A stretch of 64,000 nt of DNA from assembly GCF_001542625.1 (NCBI RefSeq), contig NZ_CP016279.1:7192001-7256000 (forward strand). The letters run 5' to 3'. The stretch comes from Streptomyces griseochromogenes. GTDB lineage: Bacteria; Actinomycetota; Actinomycetes; Streptomycetales; Streptomycetaceae. A program made the position numbers and the translations under genes. The notes beneath the pieces are model-generated. The model was given only the letters and a program-made list of their open reading frames with translations, made no database searches and was not told the origin of the DNA. This document shows, piece by piece, positions 28,305-37,363 of the stretch (within the stretch, counting starts at the first letter, position 1; the number at the start of each line of letters is the position of its first letter).

Positions 28305-28782
28305 GTGACGGACTGGGTGCCGCGTGAGGAGTGGATCCGGACCCAGCCGCAGACTCAGCTCGCGTCCTGCGTGCTGATGCTGGACCGGCGAGCTGCGCTA
28401 CGGGCCGGGCGGGCCGAATGCCGGGATGTGGTGGCTGCCCGGCGGGATGCTCGACCACGGGGAGGACCCGTGGACGGCGGCACGCCGGGAGGTGCGTGAG
28501 GAGACCGGTATCGCGATCGGTCCGGCGCCCGTCCTCGTCGGCGTCGATCACCGGGCGGACGTGCTCGGTACCGGGCCGGTGCTCGACTGCTTCTTCCACG
28601 GCGGCACCCTGGCCGCTGACGTCCGCGTGCGGCTGAGCGCCGAGCACGACCGGCACGGTCTGTTCCCACCCGACGAGTTGGCCGGGCTGCGGCTCGCCGC
28701 GAGACTCTCCACCCTGACCGCGCTGCACGCGGCGGTCCGCAACGGGACCGTGGCGTATCTGCCGGAGGGTCTGCCCCTGTGA
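28305..28782 (+). pseudogene. NUDIX hydrolase with a frameshift
   Basis: GTG at 28305 (behind GGAGG) opens MTDWVPREEWIRTQPQTQ and LASCVLMLDR, then the frame is lost at about 28386-28391. The downstream frame continues GELRYGPGGPNAGMWWLPGG and a complete Nudix box (G-x5-E-x7-REVREETGI). A single small indel would restore one 160-residue protein. Either the gene is inactivated or there is a sequence error. Restarting at ATG 28426 would drop the first beta strand, so function from there is unlikely. Confidence 0.75.
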
Positions 28783-28840
28783 AGCGGTGGGTCCGAACGG
28801 CCACGCGACCACACCGCGCTCACCCGTTCGAGTGGCCCAG

Positions 28841-28867
28841 TTGTCCACAGTTCGCGGATTGTCCACG
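28841..28867 (+). promoter_or_regulatory. Pair of DnaA-box-like 9-mers
   Basis: TTGTCCACA at 28841-28849 and TTGTCCACG at 28859-28867, same orientation, 18 bp apart. TTGTCCACA is the preferred Streptomyces DnaA box. No AT-rich element or replication gene accompanies them, so they are more likely titration or regulatory sites than an origin. Confidence 0.4.
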
Positions 28868-29016
28868 GAACCGCGGCTCGCCCTTCTACCCAACTCGGCC
28901 GCGCCGTACCGTGATTCACGCGAGCCGGCCGCCGGTCCATCGCGGCGGGGCGCCCGCCCGGCGAACGGATCCGCAGGCGCCGGGGGACGGCGCGCTGACA
29001 CGTATCGGGGGGACAC

Positions 29017-29231
29017 ATGCGTGAGAAGACGACCCGAGCACCGCTGTGTGATGCCATCGGTGTGCTCGATGAGCTGTCACGGAAACCGGTCCGCCGTCCG
29101 GCGTCCGGGCGGCGGCCGGCGCCGATGTCCTGCTGCTGATACGGCGTCATCCCGCATGGACGGCCGAGACCGCGCGGGTGATCGCCGAGGAGCGCCGCGC
29201 GGTCCTCGGCGACGGGTTCCACCACCGATGA
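29017..29231 (+). pseudogene. Small frameshifted ORF remnant
   Basis: ATG 29017 (after GGGGGGAC) reads MREKTTRAPLCDAIGVLDEL and then loses frame; the neighbouring frame reads VRAAAGADVLLLIRRHPAWT and AETARVIAEERRAVLGDGF to TGA at 29229-29231. The two halves could be one short protein split by an indel. The family is not recognised. The rest of 28783-29260 shows only the DnaA-box-like pair. Confidence 0.3.
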
Positions 29232-29260
29232 CCAGCCTTGGATGAAAGGACCGACGCCCT

Positions 29261-30274
29261 ATGACCGACCCCAGGATCCTGACCGTCCGGCCGGAACCGG
29301 ACGAGTACGCCTGGACGTTCGGCGGCGCTCCGCCGGTGGCCCGGATCTCGCCCGGTACGGTGCTCGACCTGTACACCGAGGACTGTTTCGCCGGCCGGGT
29401 GCGGTCGGAGAAGGACCTCGTGTCCCAGGTCTGCGAGTTCCCGTTCCTGAATCCGCAGACCGGCCCCTTCCACATCGAGGGCGCCGAGCCCGGCGACACC
29501 GTGGCCGTGCACTTCGTGTCCGTCGAACCGGCCCGGGACTGGGCCGCGTCGACGACGGTCCCCCTCTTCGGCGCGCTCACCTCGACACACACCACGGCCT
29601 CGCTGCAGCCGCCGCTCCCGGAGCGGGTGTGGATCTGGCAGCTCGACCGCACCCGGCGCACCGCCCTGTTCCGGGCGCAGGACAGTGACATCCGGCTGGA
29701 GCTGCCCCTCGACCCGATGCACGGCACGGTGGGCGTGGCTCCCGCCAACCTGGAGGTGCGCTCGGCCCTCGTCCCGGACGCGCACGGCGGGAACATGGAC
29801 ACGCCCGAGATGCGGGCCGGCGTGACCTGTTACCTGGGGGTGAACGTCGAGGGCGCGCTGCTCAGCCTCGGCGACGGGCACGCCCGGCAGGGCGAGGGCG
29901 AGACCTGCGGGGTCGCCGTCGAGTGCGCGATGAACACCGTGGTGATCGTCGACCTCCTCAAGGGCGTCACCACCGCCTGGCCCCGGCTGGAGTCGGACAC
30001 CCATCTCATCTCGACCGGCTCGGCGCGCCCGTTGGAGGACGCCTTCCGCACGGCGCAGCTCGATCTGGTGCGGTGGCTGGTGCGCGACTTCGGATTCAGT
30101 GAGCTGGACGCGTATCAGTTCGCAACCCAGGCGGCCGAATCACCGTTGGCCAACGTGTGCGACACCAACTACACCTGCGTGGCCAAGCTCCGCAAGGAGT
30201 GGCTGCCCGCGCGGGAGACCCACCGCGGCCTGCACGCGCGGCTGCGGGAGACGGCTCGGGCGCTTCGCCTCTGA
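29261..30274 (+). CDS. Acetamidase/formamidase family protein
   Basis: A 337-residue FmdA/AmdA-family amidase, predicted to hydrolyse acetamide or formamide to the acid and ammonia. Motifs: PVARISPGTVLDLYTEDCF, NPQTGPFHIEGAEPGDTV, DPMHGTVGVAP, HGGNMDTPEM and GDGHARQGEGETCG. The ATG follows AAAGGA. It precedes the muramoyl amidase gene by 56 bp. Physiological substrate is uncertain because the family also contains proteins acting on other small amides. Confidence 0.93.
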   Translation: MTDPRILTVRPEPDEYAWTFGGAPPVARISPGTVLDLYTEDCFAGRVRSEKDLVSQVCEFPFLNPQTGPFHIEGAEPGDTVAVHFVSVEPARDWAASTTVPLFGALTSTHTTASLQPPLPERVWIWQLDRTRRTALFRAQDSDIRLELPLDPMHGTVGVAPANLEVRSALVPDAHGGNMDTPEMRAGVTCYLGVNVEGALLSLGDGHARQGEGETCGVAVECAMNTVVIVDLLKGVTTAWPRLESDTHLISTGSARPLEDAFRTAQLDLVRWLVRDFGFSELDAYQFATQAAESPLANVCDTNYTCVAKLRKEWLPARETHRGLHARLRETARALRL

Positions 30275-30330
30275 CGTCGTGCCAGTCGCCCAGTACATCC
30301 CCCACAACCGCCTCTGAAAGGCAGCCGACG

Positions 30331-30933
30331 ATGGACACGAACCGGCCCCGACCACAGCTGAGCAGGCGACGCGTCCTCAAGGGCGCGGCCCTCGCCGCGG
30401 TTCCCTATGCCCTGCTTCCCGATGCCCACGCGGGTGCGCAGGGAGCCGCCGACTACCCCTCGGCCGAGTGGCAGCCGGCGAGCACCGCCAACTACACCTC
30501 GTCCAGCCGCCCCGCGGCCTATGCCATCGACCGGGTGATCATCCACGTCACGCAGGAGACGTACCCGAACACGCTGGCCGTCTTCCAGAACCCGCAGAAG
30601 AGCGTGTCGGCGCACTACGTGGTCCGCTCGGCGGACGGGCACGTGGCCCAGTGCGTGCGCGAGGCCGACATCGCCTGGCACGCCGGCAACTGGGACTACA
30701 ACACCCGCAGCATCGGTATCGAACACGAGGGATGGGTGGACCAGCCGGCCTACTTCACGAACGCCCTCTACGAGCAGTCCGCGGAGCTGACCGCGGCGGT
30801 CTGCGCCAAATACGGCATCCCCAAGGACAGGGAACACATCATCGGCCACTACCAGGTGCCGGGCACCGACCACACCGATCCGGGACCGGGCTGGGACTGG
30901 GTGCGCTACATCAGACTGGTCAATTTCGCCTAG
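30331..30933 (+). CDS. N-acetylmuramoyl-L-alanine amidase (Tat-exported)
   Basis: A 200-residue peptidoglycan amidase of the Amidase_2/PGRP fold that cleaves the MurNAc-L-Ala bond. A twin-arginine signal SRRRVLKGAALAA ends near AHA at residue 34. Zinc-site and catalytic motifs are VIIHVTQ, HYVVRSADGH, WHAGNWDYN and GHYQVPGTDHTDPGPGWDW. There is no wall-binding domain. The ATG at 30331 follows GAAAGG. Confidence 0.93.
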   Translation: MDTNRPRPQLSRRRVLKGAALAAVPYALLPDAHAGAQGAADYPSAEWQPASTANYTSSSRPAAYAIDRVIIHVTQETYPNTLAVFQNPQKSVSAHYVVRSADGHVAQCVREADIAWHAGNWDYNTRSIGIEHEGWVDQPAYFTNALYEQSAELTAAVCAKYGIPKDREHIIGHYQVPGTDHTDPGPGWDWVRYIRLVNFA

Positions 30934-31012
30934 TCGGGCGTCGAACCGGTTGTCCACGCGAACACGGCGCGTGACGATGGTCCCAGCCGTTTCACCGTCC
31001 GGGGAGGGCGAC

Positions 31013-32320
31013 TTGACCGATCCGTGGGTGGCCCTGGAGCCGGGGGCCGACCCCGCCGAGCGGGTCCGGGTGCTGCGCCGGGCGCACGAGACGTTCACCA
31101 CGGCGGGCACGGTGCCGCGCCCGGTACGGTCCGTGGTGGCCGAGTCGTGGCAGCGCAGCGCGCGAGCCGGTGTGGGACCGGACGGCACCGCGCGCGTGGA
31201 ACTGACCGACGGCGATCTCGGCACCTATCGGGCCGAGCACCCACTGGCGCGGGTGATGCCGCTGTTCAGGGAGCTGCTGGGCACCTTCGCCGCCGACGGC
31301 GAGCACCTGCTCGCGGTGTGCGACGCGCACGGCCGGCTGCTGTGGGTCGAGGGGCATCCGGCAACCCGGCGTCTGGCGGACCGGATGAACTTCGTGCCGG
31401 GCGCACGCTGGTCGGAGACGGCGGTCGGGACCAACGCGCCGGGCACCGCTGTCGCTCTGGACCGATCCGTGCAGGTGTTCGCGGCCGAGCACTTCATACG
31501 GAGGGTGCAGCCGTGGACCTGCGCGGCCGCGCCCGTGCACGATCCGCACACCGGCCGCGTCCTCGGCGCCGTCGACATCACCGGCGGCGACCGGCTGGCG
31601 CACCCGCACAGTCTGGGCTTCGTCCGGGCGGTGGCGCGGGCCGCCGAGTCGCAGCTGGCACTCCTCGTCCCGCCCAGCCGCGCCGAGGACACCACCGTGC
31701 TGAGCGCGCTCGGCCGCGACGAGGCCGAACTCCGCATGGACGGGCAGCGGATCAGACTCAGCCGCCGGCACAGCGAGATCCTCGTTCTCCTCGCCCGCCA
31801 TCCCGAGGGGCTGACCGGCGACGAGCTGTTGTGCGCGCTGTACGCGGACGAGTCGGTGACCCCGGTGACACTGCGGGCCGAACTGGCCCGACTGCGACGG
31901 CTGCTGGGCCCCGGGCTGCTCGCCTCACGGCCGTACCGGCTGACGGCCGCGGTGGAGTCCGACGCCGCCGTGGTGGAACGACGGTTGGAGACGGGGGCAC
32001 TCATGGCCGCGGCGCAGGCGTACACCGGCCCGCTGCTGCCCGCTTCGCAGGCTCCGGCGGTGACAAGGCTGCGCCGCCGCCTCGCCGACGGCCTGCGGAC
32101 GGCCCTGATCGCCCACCGTGATCCCGATCTCCTCGCCGACTGGGCGCACGCGCCGTGGGGTGAGGACGACCTGGAGGCATGGCGGGCTCTGGCCGCCGTG
32201 CGGCCTACTTCTGCGGTGCGGGCACGGCTCGCGGCGCTGGAGGCCGAGCTGGCCGTACCGGCCGGGCCACTCCCTCTGCCGGCCGGCCGCGCAACGTACT
32301 TGCAACGTCCTCCCGTCTAG
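31013..32320 (+). CDS. GAF-domain transcriptional regulator of exaC
   Basis: A 435-residue cytoplasmic regulator. After [20 protein letters not shown] and a conserved SWQRS motif, a GAF sensory domain spans about residues 80-215 ([20 protein letters not shown]). The C-terminal part has a winged helix ([20 protein letters not shown] then GDELLCALY). It lacks the AAA+ sigma54 domain of AcoR. TTG at 31013 is chosen because GGGGAGG lies 5-12 bases upstream and the protein then starts as homologues do; an in-frame ATG at 30950 exists. It sits 56 bp before exaC and probably activates it in response to an alcohol or aldehyde. Confidence 0.85.
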   Translation: MTDPWVALEPGADPAERVRVLRRAHETFTTAGTVPRPVRSVVAESWQRSARAGVGPDGTARVELTDGDLGTYRAEHPLARVMPLFRELLGTFAADGEHLLAVCDAHGRLLWVEGHPATRRLADRMNFVPGARWSETAVGTNAPGTAVALDRSVQVFAAEHFIRRVQPWTCAAAPVHDPHTGRVLGAVDITGGDRLAHPHSLGFVRAVARAAESQLALLVPPSRAEDTTVLSALGRDEAELRMDGQRIRLSRRHSEILVLLARHPEGLTGDELLCALYADESVTPVTLRAELARLRRLLGPGLLASRPYRLTAAVESDAAVVERRLETGALMAAAQAYTGPLLPASQAPAVTRLRRRLADGLRTALIAHRDPDLLADWAHAPWGEDDLEAWRALAAVRPTSAVRARLAALEAELAVPAGPLPLPAGRATYLQRPPV

Positions 32321-32376
32321 CCTCGCGCCGGGAGCTGCCCAACGGCGGGCAGCGCTTCACCGGGAGGCAGACCAGC

Positions 32377-33900
32377 ATGACCCGTTACGCGGCACCCGGC
32401 ACCGAGGGCGCGATCGTCTCCTACCAGGCGCGCTACGACCACTTCATCGGCGGCGCCTATGTGCCGCCGGTACGCGGTCAGTACTTCGAGAACCCGTCAC
32501 CGGTGAACGGGCAGCCGTTCACGGAGATCGCGCGCGGCACCGCGGAGGACGTCGAGCGGGCGCTGGACGCGGCGCACGAGGCCGCACCCGGGTGGGGCCG
32601 CACCGCGGTGACGGAGCGTTCCGACATCCTGCTGAAGATCGCCGATCGCATGGCGGCCAACCTCGAGGCCCTCGCGGTGGCCGAGAGCTGGGAGAACGGC
32701 AAGCCGGTGCGCGAGACACTGGCGGCCGACATCCCGCTCGCCATCGACCACTTCCGCTACTTCGCGGGCGCCATCCGCGCGCAGGAGGGTTCGCTGGGCG
32801 AGATCGACGACGACACGGTCGCGTACCACTTCCACGAGCCGCTCGGCGTGGTCGCGCAGATCATTCCGTGGAACTTCCCTATCCTGATGGCCGCCTGGAA
32901 GCTCGCTCCGGCGCTCGCCGCGGGCAACGCGGTCGTCCTCAAGCCGGCCGAGCAGACCCCGGCGTCCATCCACTACTGGATCAGCCTGATCGCCGACCTG
33001 CTGCCGCCGGGCGTGCTGAACATCGTCAACGGCTTCGGCGTGGAGGCGGGCAAGCCGCTGGCGTCCAGCCCGCGGGTGGCGAAGGTCGCGTTCACCGGGG
33101 AGACCACGACCGGGCGGCTGATCATGCAGTACGCCTCGGAGAACATCAAGCCGGTCACGCTGGAACTGGGCGGCAAGTCCCCGAACATCTTCTTCGACGA
33201 CGTCTGGGCGCACGACGACGAGTTCCGGGACAAGGCGCTCGAAGGCTTCACCATGTTCGCGCTCAATCAGGGCGAGGTCTGCACCTGCCCCTCCCGGGCA
33301 CTCGTCCAGCGCGGTCACTACGCGGACTTCCTCGAGGCGGCCGTGGCCCGCACCCGGCAGATCAAGCCGGGGCACCCGCTCGACACCGACACGATGATCG
33401 GCGCCCAGGCCTCCAACGACCAGCTGGAGAAGATCCTCTCCTACCTGGACATCGGCCGCCAGGAGGGCGCCAAGGTCCTCACCGGAGGCGAACGCGTCGA
33501 GTACGACGGCGAGCTGAAGGGCGGCTACTACGTCCAGCCGACCATCTTCGAGGGCGACAACCGCATGCGGATCTTCCAGGAGGAGATCTTCGGCCCGGTC
33601 GTCTCGGTGGCTTCGTTCGACGACTTCGACGACGCCATCAAGATCGCGAACGACACGCTGTACGGCCTCGGCGCAGGCGTGTGGACTCGGGACATCAACA
33701 CCGCCTACCGCGCCGGCCGCGCGATCCAGGCGGGCCGCGTATGGACGAACTGCTACCACGCCTACCCGGCACACGCGGCGTTCGGCGGCTACAAGCAGTC
33801 CGGAATCGGCCGGGAGACACACAAGATGATGCTGGAGCACTACCAGCAGACGAAGAACATTCTTTGTTCATACAGCCCGAAGAAGCTTGGGTTCTTCTAG
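32377..33900 (+). CDS. exaC: Acetaldehyde/aldehyde dehydrogenase ExaC
   Basis: A 507-residue NAD-dependent aldehyde dehydrogenase. Motifs: [38 protein letters not shown], catalytic Glu in LELGGKSPN, catalytic Cys in [13 protein letters not shown], and [10 protein letters not shown]. The last codons, after the AAGAAC at 33853-33858, switch to ATT CTT TGT TCA and CTT GGG, codons rare elsewhere in this DNA, and give [15 protein letters not shown] displaced, normally coded version of the same tail lies at 42222-42280, indicating that the 3' end of this gene was replaced when an element integrated. The protein remains full length. Confidence 0.95.
   Translation: MTRYAAPGTEGAIVSYQARYDHFIGGAYVPPVRGQYFENPSPVNGQPFTEIARGTAEDVERALDAAHEAAPGWGRTAVTERSDILLKIADRMAANLEALAVAESWENGKPVRETLAADIPLAIDHFRYFAGAIRAQEGSLGEIDDDTVAYHFHEPLGVVAQIIPWNFPILMAAWKLAPALAAGNAVVLKPAEQTPASIHYWISLIADLLPPGVLNIVNGFGVEAGKPLASSPRVAKVAFTGETTTGRLIMQYASENIKPVTLELGGKSPNIFFDDVWAHDDEFRDKALEGFTMFALNQGEVCTCPSRALVQRGHYADFLEAAVARTRQIKPGHPLDTDTMIGAQASNDQLEKILSYLDIGRQEGAKVLTGGERVEYDGELKGGYYVQPTIFEGDNRMRIFQEEIFGPVVSVASFDDFDDAIKIANDTLYGLGAGVWTRDINTAYRAGRAIQAGRVWTNCYHAYPAHAAFGGYKQSGIGRETHKMMLEHYQQTKNILCSYSPKKLGFF
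33842..33858 (+). repeat. Left copy of a 17-bp direct repeat, putative attL core
   Basis: ACCAGCAGACGAAGAAC inside the 3' end of exaC. An identical copy lies at 42222-42238, 8,380 bp away, in the same orientation and codon phase. To the left is intact exaC; to the right the sequence is AT-richer and codes for the substituted tail. Confidence 0.65.
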
Positions 33901-33911
33901 AGTCCGAAGTC

Positions 33912-33946
33912 GGTTGCCTGGAGGCTTCATCGCGCTCCAGGCAACC
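33912..33946 (+). terminator. Rho-independent-type terminator after exaC
   Basis: GGTTGCCTGGAG (33912-33923) pairs perfectly with CTCCAGGCAACC (33935-33946) around an 11-base loop, 11 bases after the exaC stop. It appears to have arrived with the element, because the original exaC terminator is at 42292-42329. Confidence 0.8.
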
Positions 33947-34139
33947 CGGCACGGGAGCTCCCCTCCGTGATCAGCACGGTGCCCCACGCCACCGTCCGAG
34001 CTCCGAGTGAATCCGTCCCGGACCAGTCGCGGACCGAACGGTGGCGTTGTGGAACCACTGCCGACGGATGTGTCTGGCGCGGCCGTAGGTCTACCGAACG
34101 GGGACCGCGGGAACGCGGCGGACCATGTGCGGACAGAAG

Positions 34140-34745
34140 CGGAAGGAAACGGGTCACCGTGCGCATGTGTTCGGCAAGATGGGCAACCCTGACCACCACG
34201 ACCGCGGGCGCGTGATCCATCAGGCGCTGGACGCAGGCATCAACTTCGTCGACTCCGCCGACGTGCACGGCTACAGCGAGACCGAGGACATCGTCGGCAA
34301 GGCCCTCCCCCGCCACCGCATGGGCGTCCTGGTGTGGAGCCCCCTGGCCATGGGGCTGCTCACCGGCCGCTGCCGCAAGGGCACCGCGCACCGGAACAAC
34401 GCCCGCATGCACCGGGTTCCCAAGCACCTCGCCGACGAGCGCAAGCTCGACGCCGTCGAACAGCTCCAGCCCATCGCCGAACAGGCCGGCATACCCCTCA
34501 CCCACCTGGCCCTGGCCTTCGCCACCACCCACCCGGACATCACCTCCGCCAACATCGGCCCACGCACCGCGAACCAACCGGAGGACCTCCTCGCAGGTGC
34601 CGGCACCACACTCGACGACGACGTGCTCGACCGGATCGACGCGATCGTCCCGCCCGGCACCGACATCAGCCCCTGGACGTCTCCTGCATACCCCTCTCCC
34701 TCACCCACCCCGCCCTGCCTCGGCGTCCTGCCGACGAGCGCGACG
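34140..34745 (+). pseudogene. Aldo/keto reductase with internal deletion and frameshift
   Basis: Reads MGNPDHHDRGRVIHQALDAG, INFVDSADVHGYSETEDIVG, then jumps from KALP directly to HRMGVLVWSPLAMGLLTGR and continues to DDDVLDRIDAIVPPGTD. Between these the barrel segment of about 125 residues, including the catalytic Lys/His strands, is missing. A frameshift near 34675 moves the natural C-terminus (HPALPRRPADERDAA) into another frame. Clearly non-functional; it lies at the left end of the putative integrated element. Confidence 0.75.
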
Positions 34746-34746
34746 C

Positions 34747-35168
34747 GGCCTGTGGCACACCACGGCCGGCGTCCGCAACCTGCCTCTGGCCACCTGGCCC
34801 GGACGCGACATCGACCCACTCTCCGCTGACGAGACCGACCCGACCGGGCAACAACCACTACGGCGCTACCTCGCCGCCTACGGGCCCGCCGCCACCGCCG
34901 ACATCCGCTCCTGGTACGGCCTCGCCGGACTGCCCGCCGCGGTCAAAGCCATCCGCGAAGAACTCGTCACCTTCCACGACGGACGCGGCCGCGAGCTTCT
35001 CGAGCTGCCCGCCGCACCGCGCCCACATGCGGACACCCCCGCGCCCGTCCGGTTCCTGCCGGCATTCGACAACGCGATCCTCGGCTACCACGACCGCAGC
35101 CGCATCATCGACGACGCCCACCTCGGCCTGTCCACGACCTCACCAGCGACGGGGCCGAGGCCGCCCTG
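34747..35168 (+). pseudogene. Winged-helix DNA-binding (AlkZ-like) protein, internal fragment
   Basis: Reads GLWHTTAGVRNLPLATWPGR, RYLAAYGPAATADIRSWYGL, ELVTFHDGRGRELLELP and VRFLPAFDNAILGYHDRSRI, the C-terminal half of the YcaQ/AlkZ-like family (winged-helix proteins, some DNA glycosylases). The N-terminal half is missing, the fragment is fused to the end of the aldo/keto reductase remnant, and it loses frame after HLGLST. Confidence 0.65.
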
Positions 35169-35271
35169 AGCCGCCCACGATGTCGCCGCGTTCCGCCGAC
35201 ACTGGTCGGCGCCGCTCGAACTGCTCGGCGTGCTCGGCGATCCACTGCTGACAGTCGAGCGTGCGCGCGAC

Positions 35272-35886
35272 TCACCCCCGCGCGACCGCGCGCACCGCGG
35301 CTTCGGTCAGCGTCGCCGCTGTGCGTACCGCGCTGGCGACGGCGGCGTCGGGGGCGAGCCCGCACAGGTCGGTGAGGGTGAACAGGGCTTCGGCGCTGAC
35401 GACCACGGCCAGGTCCCGCTTGAGCTGGGAGAAGGCTTCGGGGTCCGTCGCCCCCAGCGTTGCCTCCAGAGGGGCGAGCGCGTGGTCGATCAGCCCGAAA
35501 CGGACACCGGGTCTCGCGGTCGCCGTCTCGGGGCGGGTGATGGTGGCCGCGATCACGGCGCGCACCGCGCCCTGGCGGAGGAGCACGCCGCGCAGCAGGA
35601 ACTCACAGGCGAAGGCGATCCGTTCGGCGGGGTCGGTGGAGTCCGCGACCGGCGCGAGTGCCTCGGCGGGGGGCGGCCAGGCACCGGCCAGAGCCTCGCT
35701 GATCAGTGAGGGGAGGTCGGGGAAGTACCGGTAGGCGGTGGCCTCGGAGACCAGGGCGGCGCGCGCGATCGCGGGCATGGCCACCTCGCCGCCCGAGGCT
35801 ATGAGCTCGCGAGCAGCTTCGACGAGGGCCGTACGCGTGCGCCTCTTCTGGTTGCTGCGGCCGGTGTCGGTCGGCGTCGTCGCCAT
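35272..35886 (-). CDS. TetR/AcrR-family transcriptional regulator
   Basis: A 204-residue TetR-type repressor. The HTH spans about residues 30-57 (MPAIARAALVSEATAYRYFP). The ligand domain is all-helical. The ATG at 35886 follows AAAGGG; a longer in-frame start at 35931 would run into the operator region. It is divergent from the cupin-hydrolase-MFS genes, and two matching inverted repeats lie between them, so it very probably represses this module and itself. Confidence 0.9.
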   Translation of the reverse strand: MATTPTDTGRSNQKRRTRTALVEAARELIASGGEVAMPAIARAALVSEATAYRYFPDLPSLISEALAGAWPPPAEALAPVADSTDPAERIAFACEFLLRGVLLRQGAVRAVIAATITRPETATARPGVRFGLIDHALAPLEATLGATDPEAFSQLKRDLAVVVSAEALFTLTDLCGLAPDAAVASAVRTAATLTEAAVRAVARG

Positions 35887-35965
35887 CGGTCCATCCCTTT
35901 CGTACCCGTGCGTCCCGCAACACCCTATCACTGTCCACCATCATAATGAGAGTCCACTTGCATAA

Positions 35966-35981
35966 AGAGAGTTTGCTCTCT
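35966..35981. promoter_or_regulatory. TetR operator candidate 1
   Basis: AGAGAG-TTTG-CTCTCT, a perfect 6-bp inverted repeat with a 4-bp spacer, between the divergent TetR and cupin genes. It shares its GAGAG-N4-CTCTC core with the second site. Confidence 0.65.
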
Positions 35982-35992
35982 AATCTCCTTCA

Positions 35993-36008
35993 TGAGAGCC
36001 GACTCTCA
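35993..36008. promoter_or_regulatory. TetR operator candidate 2
   Basis: TGAGAG-CCGA-CTCTCA, a perfect inverted repeat with the same core and spacing as site 1, centred 27 bp from it and ending 14 bp before the cupin start. A half site (TGAGAG) also occurs at about 35947-35952. Confidence 0.65.
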
Positions 36009-36022
36009 CGAAGGAGATGGCG

Positions 36023-36481
36023 ATGAACGAGGCTTCCCTGGTCGGCCCGGACGACGGCGAGACGATCCGCCTGGGACCGGCGCGGATCCGCATCCTTGAG
36101 GACGGCAGCACCACCGGGCACCGCCTCGGGATCGGCGAGATCACCCTCGCCCCGCACACCGAAGGGCCGCCGCAACACCGCCACGCCCAGCACGACGAGG
36201 GCTTCTACGTCGTCTCCGGCACCGTGCACTTCACCATCGGCGAGACGACTCACGTCGCACCCGCCGGCACGCTCGCGATGATCCCGCCCGGCGCCCCGCA
36301 CACCTTCGCCAACCCCGGCGCCGAGCCCGCGGTGATGCTCAACACCTTCACACCCGACCTGTATGTGCAGTACTTCCGCGACCTGCGGGACATGATCGCC
36401 GACGGCCGGGAGCTGACCCCACAGGCGACGGTCGAGGTGATGAGCCGGTACGCCACCGTTCCGGCCACCGACTACGCGTAA
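36023..36481 (+). CDS. Cupin-domain protein
   Basis: A 152-residue single cupin. Motif 1 is PPQHRHAQHDEGFYVVSG (His52, His54, Glu59) and motif 2 PPGAPHTFANPG (His93), so the metal-binding set is complete. It may be a small-molecule dioxygenase or isomerase; substrate unknown. The second of two ATGs (36023) is used because AAGGAG is correctly spaced. First gene of a TetR-controlled module with a hydrolase and an MFS pump. Confidence 0.88.
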   Translation: MNEASLVGPDDGETIRLGPARIRILEDGSTTGHRLGIGEITLAPHTEGPPQHRHAQHDEGFYVVSGTVHFTIGETTHVAPAGTLAMIPPGAPHTFANPGAEPAVMLNTFTPDLYVQYFRDLRDMIADGRELTPQATVEVMSRYATVPATDYA

Positions 36482-36530
36482 CGGCCCACGTCACCAACCC
36501 CGCACACCAGTAACCGATTCGGAGACCTCT

Positions 36531-37349
36531 ATGACCAGCACCGCCCGCACCATCACCCTCGCCCTCGACTCCGGCGACATCGACCTGGCGTTCAGCGTCG
36601 ACGAGCGGGGCAAGGGCCGCCCCTTCCTGCTCCTGCACGGCGGGGGCGGCCCGCAGACCGTCGCCGGGTTCGCCGGGTTCCTCGCCGACCAGCGGCCGGC
36701 CCGCGTCATCACCCCCGTCCACCCCGGCTTCGGCGGCACCACCAGGCCCGACTGGCTGACCGACGTTCCCACCCTCGCCCAGGTCTATGTACGGCTGCTG
36801 GACGAACTCGGCCTGAGCGACGTCACCGTCGTCGGCAACTCCATAGGCGGCTGGATCGCCGCCGAGATGGCCCTGCTCGGCAGCGACCGGATCAGCAGTG
36901 TCGTCCTCGTCAACGCCGCCGGCATACACGTCCCCGGCCACCCGGTCGCCGACCCCTTCACCCTGACGCCCGCCGAGCTGTCCGCTCTCTCCTTCCACGA
37001 CGTCGAGAAGTTCCGCATCGACCCCAGCACGTTCTCCGACGAGCAGCGCGCGGCGGCGGTCGCCAACCGGGTCGCGCTGCAGGTCTATTCGGGCCCGCAC
37101 GCCATGGCCGACCCCACCCTGCGCGAGCGCCTGGCCAAGGTCCCGCACCCGGTCCTCGTCGCATGGGGCGAGAGCGACCAGGTCACCGACACCACGTACG
37201 GACTCGCATACGCCGACGCCATCCCCGGCGCCCGGTTCGAACTCCTCCTCCGCACCGGCCACATGCCCCAGATCGAGACCCCCGAGCAACTCCTCACGGC
37301 GGTATGGGACTTCGCTGACGTCCAAGCCGCCAACCGGCCCAACGACTGA
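36531..37349 (+). CDS. Alpha/beta hydrolase
   Basis: A 272-residue complete alpha/beta hydrolase. The oxyanion motif LLLHGGGGPQT, HPGFGGT, nucleophile elbow VVGNSIGGW (Ser in GNSIGG) and the catalytic His in RTGHMPQIE are all present. Substrate unknown. It lies 49 bp after the cupin gene and 14 bp before the MFS gene, in the same TetR-linked operon. Cofactor-free haloperoxidase- or meta-cleavage-type hydrolases have similar lengths. Confidence 0.9.
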   Translation: MTSTARTITLALDSGDIDLAFSVDERGKGRPFLLLHGGGGPQTVAGFAGFLADQRPARVITPVHPGFGGTTRPDWLTDVPTLAQVYVRLLDELGLSDVTVVGNSIGGWIAAEMALLGSDRISSVVLVNAAGIHVPGHPVADPFTLTPAELSALSFHDVEKFRIDPSTFSDEQRAAAVANRVALQVYSGPHAMADPTLRERLAKVPHPVLVAWGESDQVTDTTYGLAYADAIPGARFELLLRTGHMPQIETPEQLLTAVWDFADVQAANRPND

Positions 37350-37363
37350 GCGGGGGAACCCAT

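Noticed and set aside
28841..28867. Replication origin
   Set aside because: Only two DnaA-box-like sites, no dnaA/dnaN or AT-rich region.
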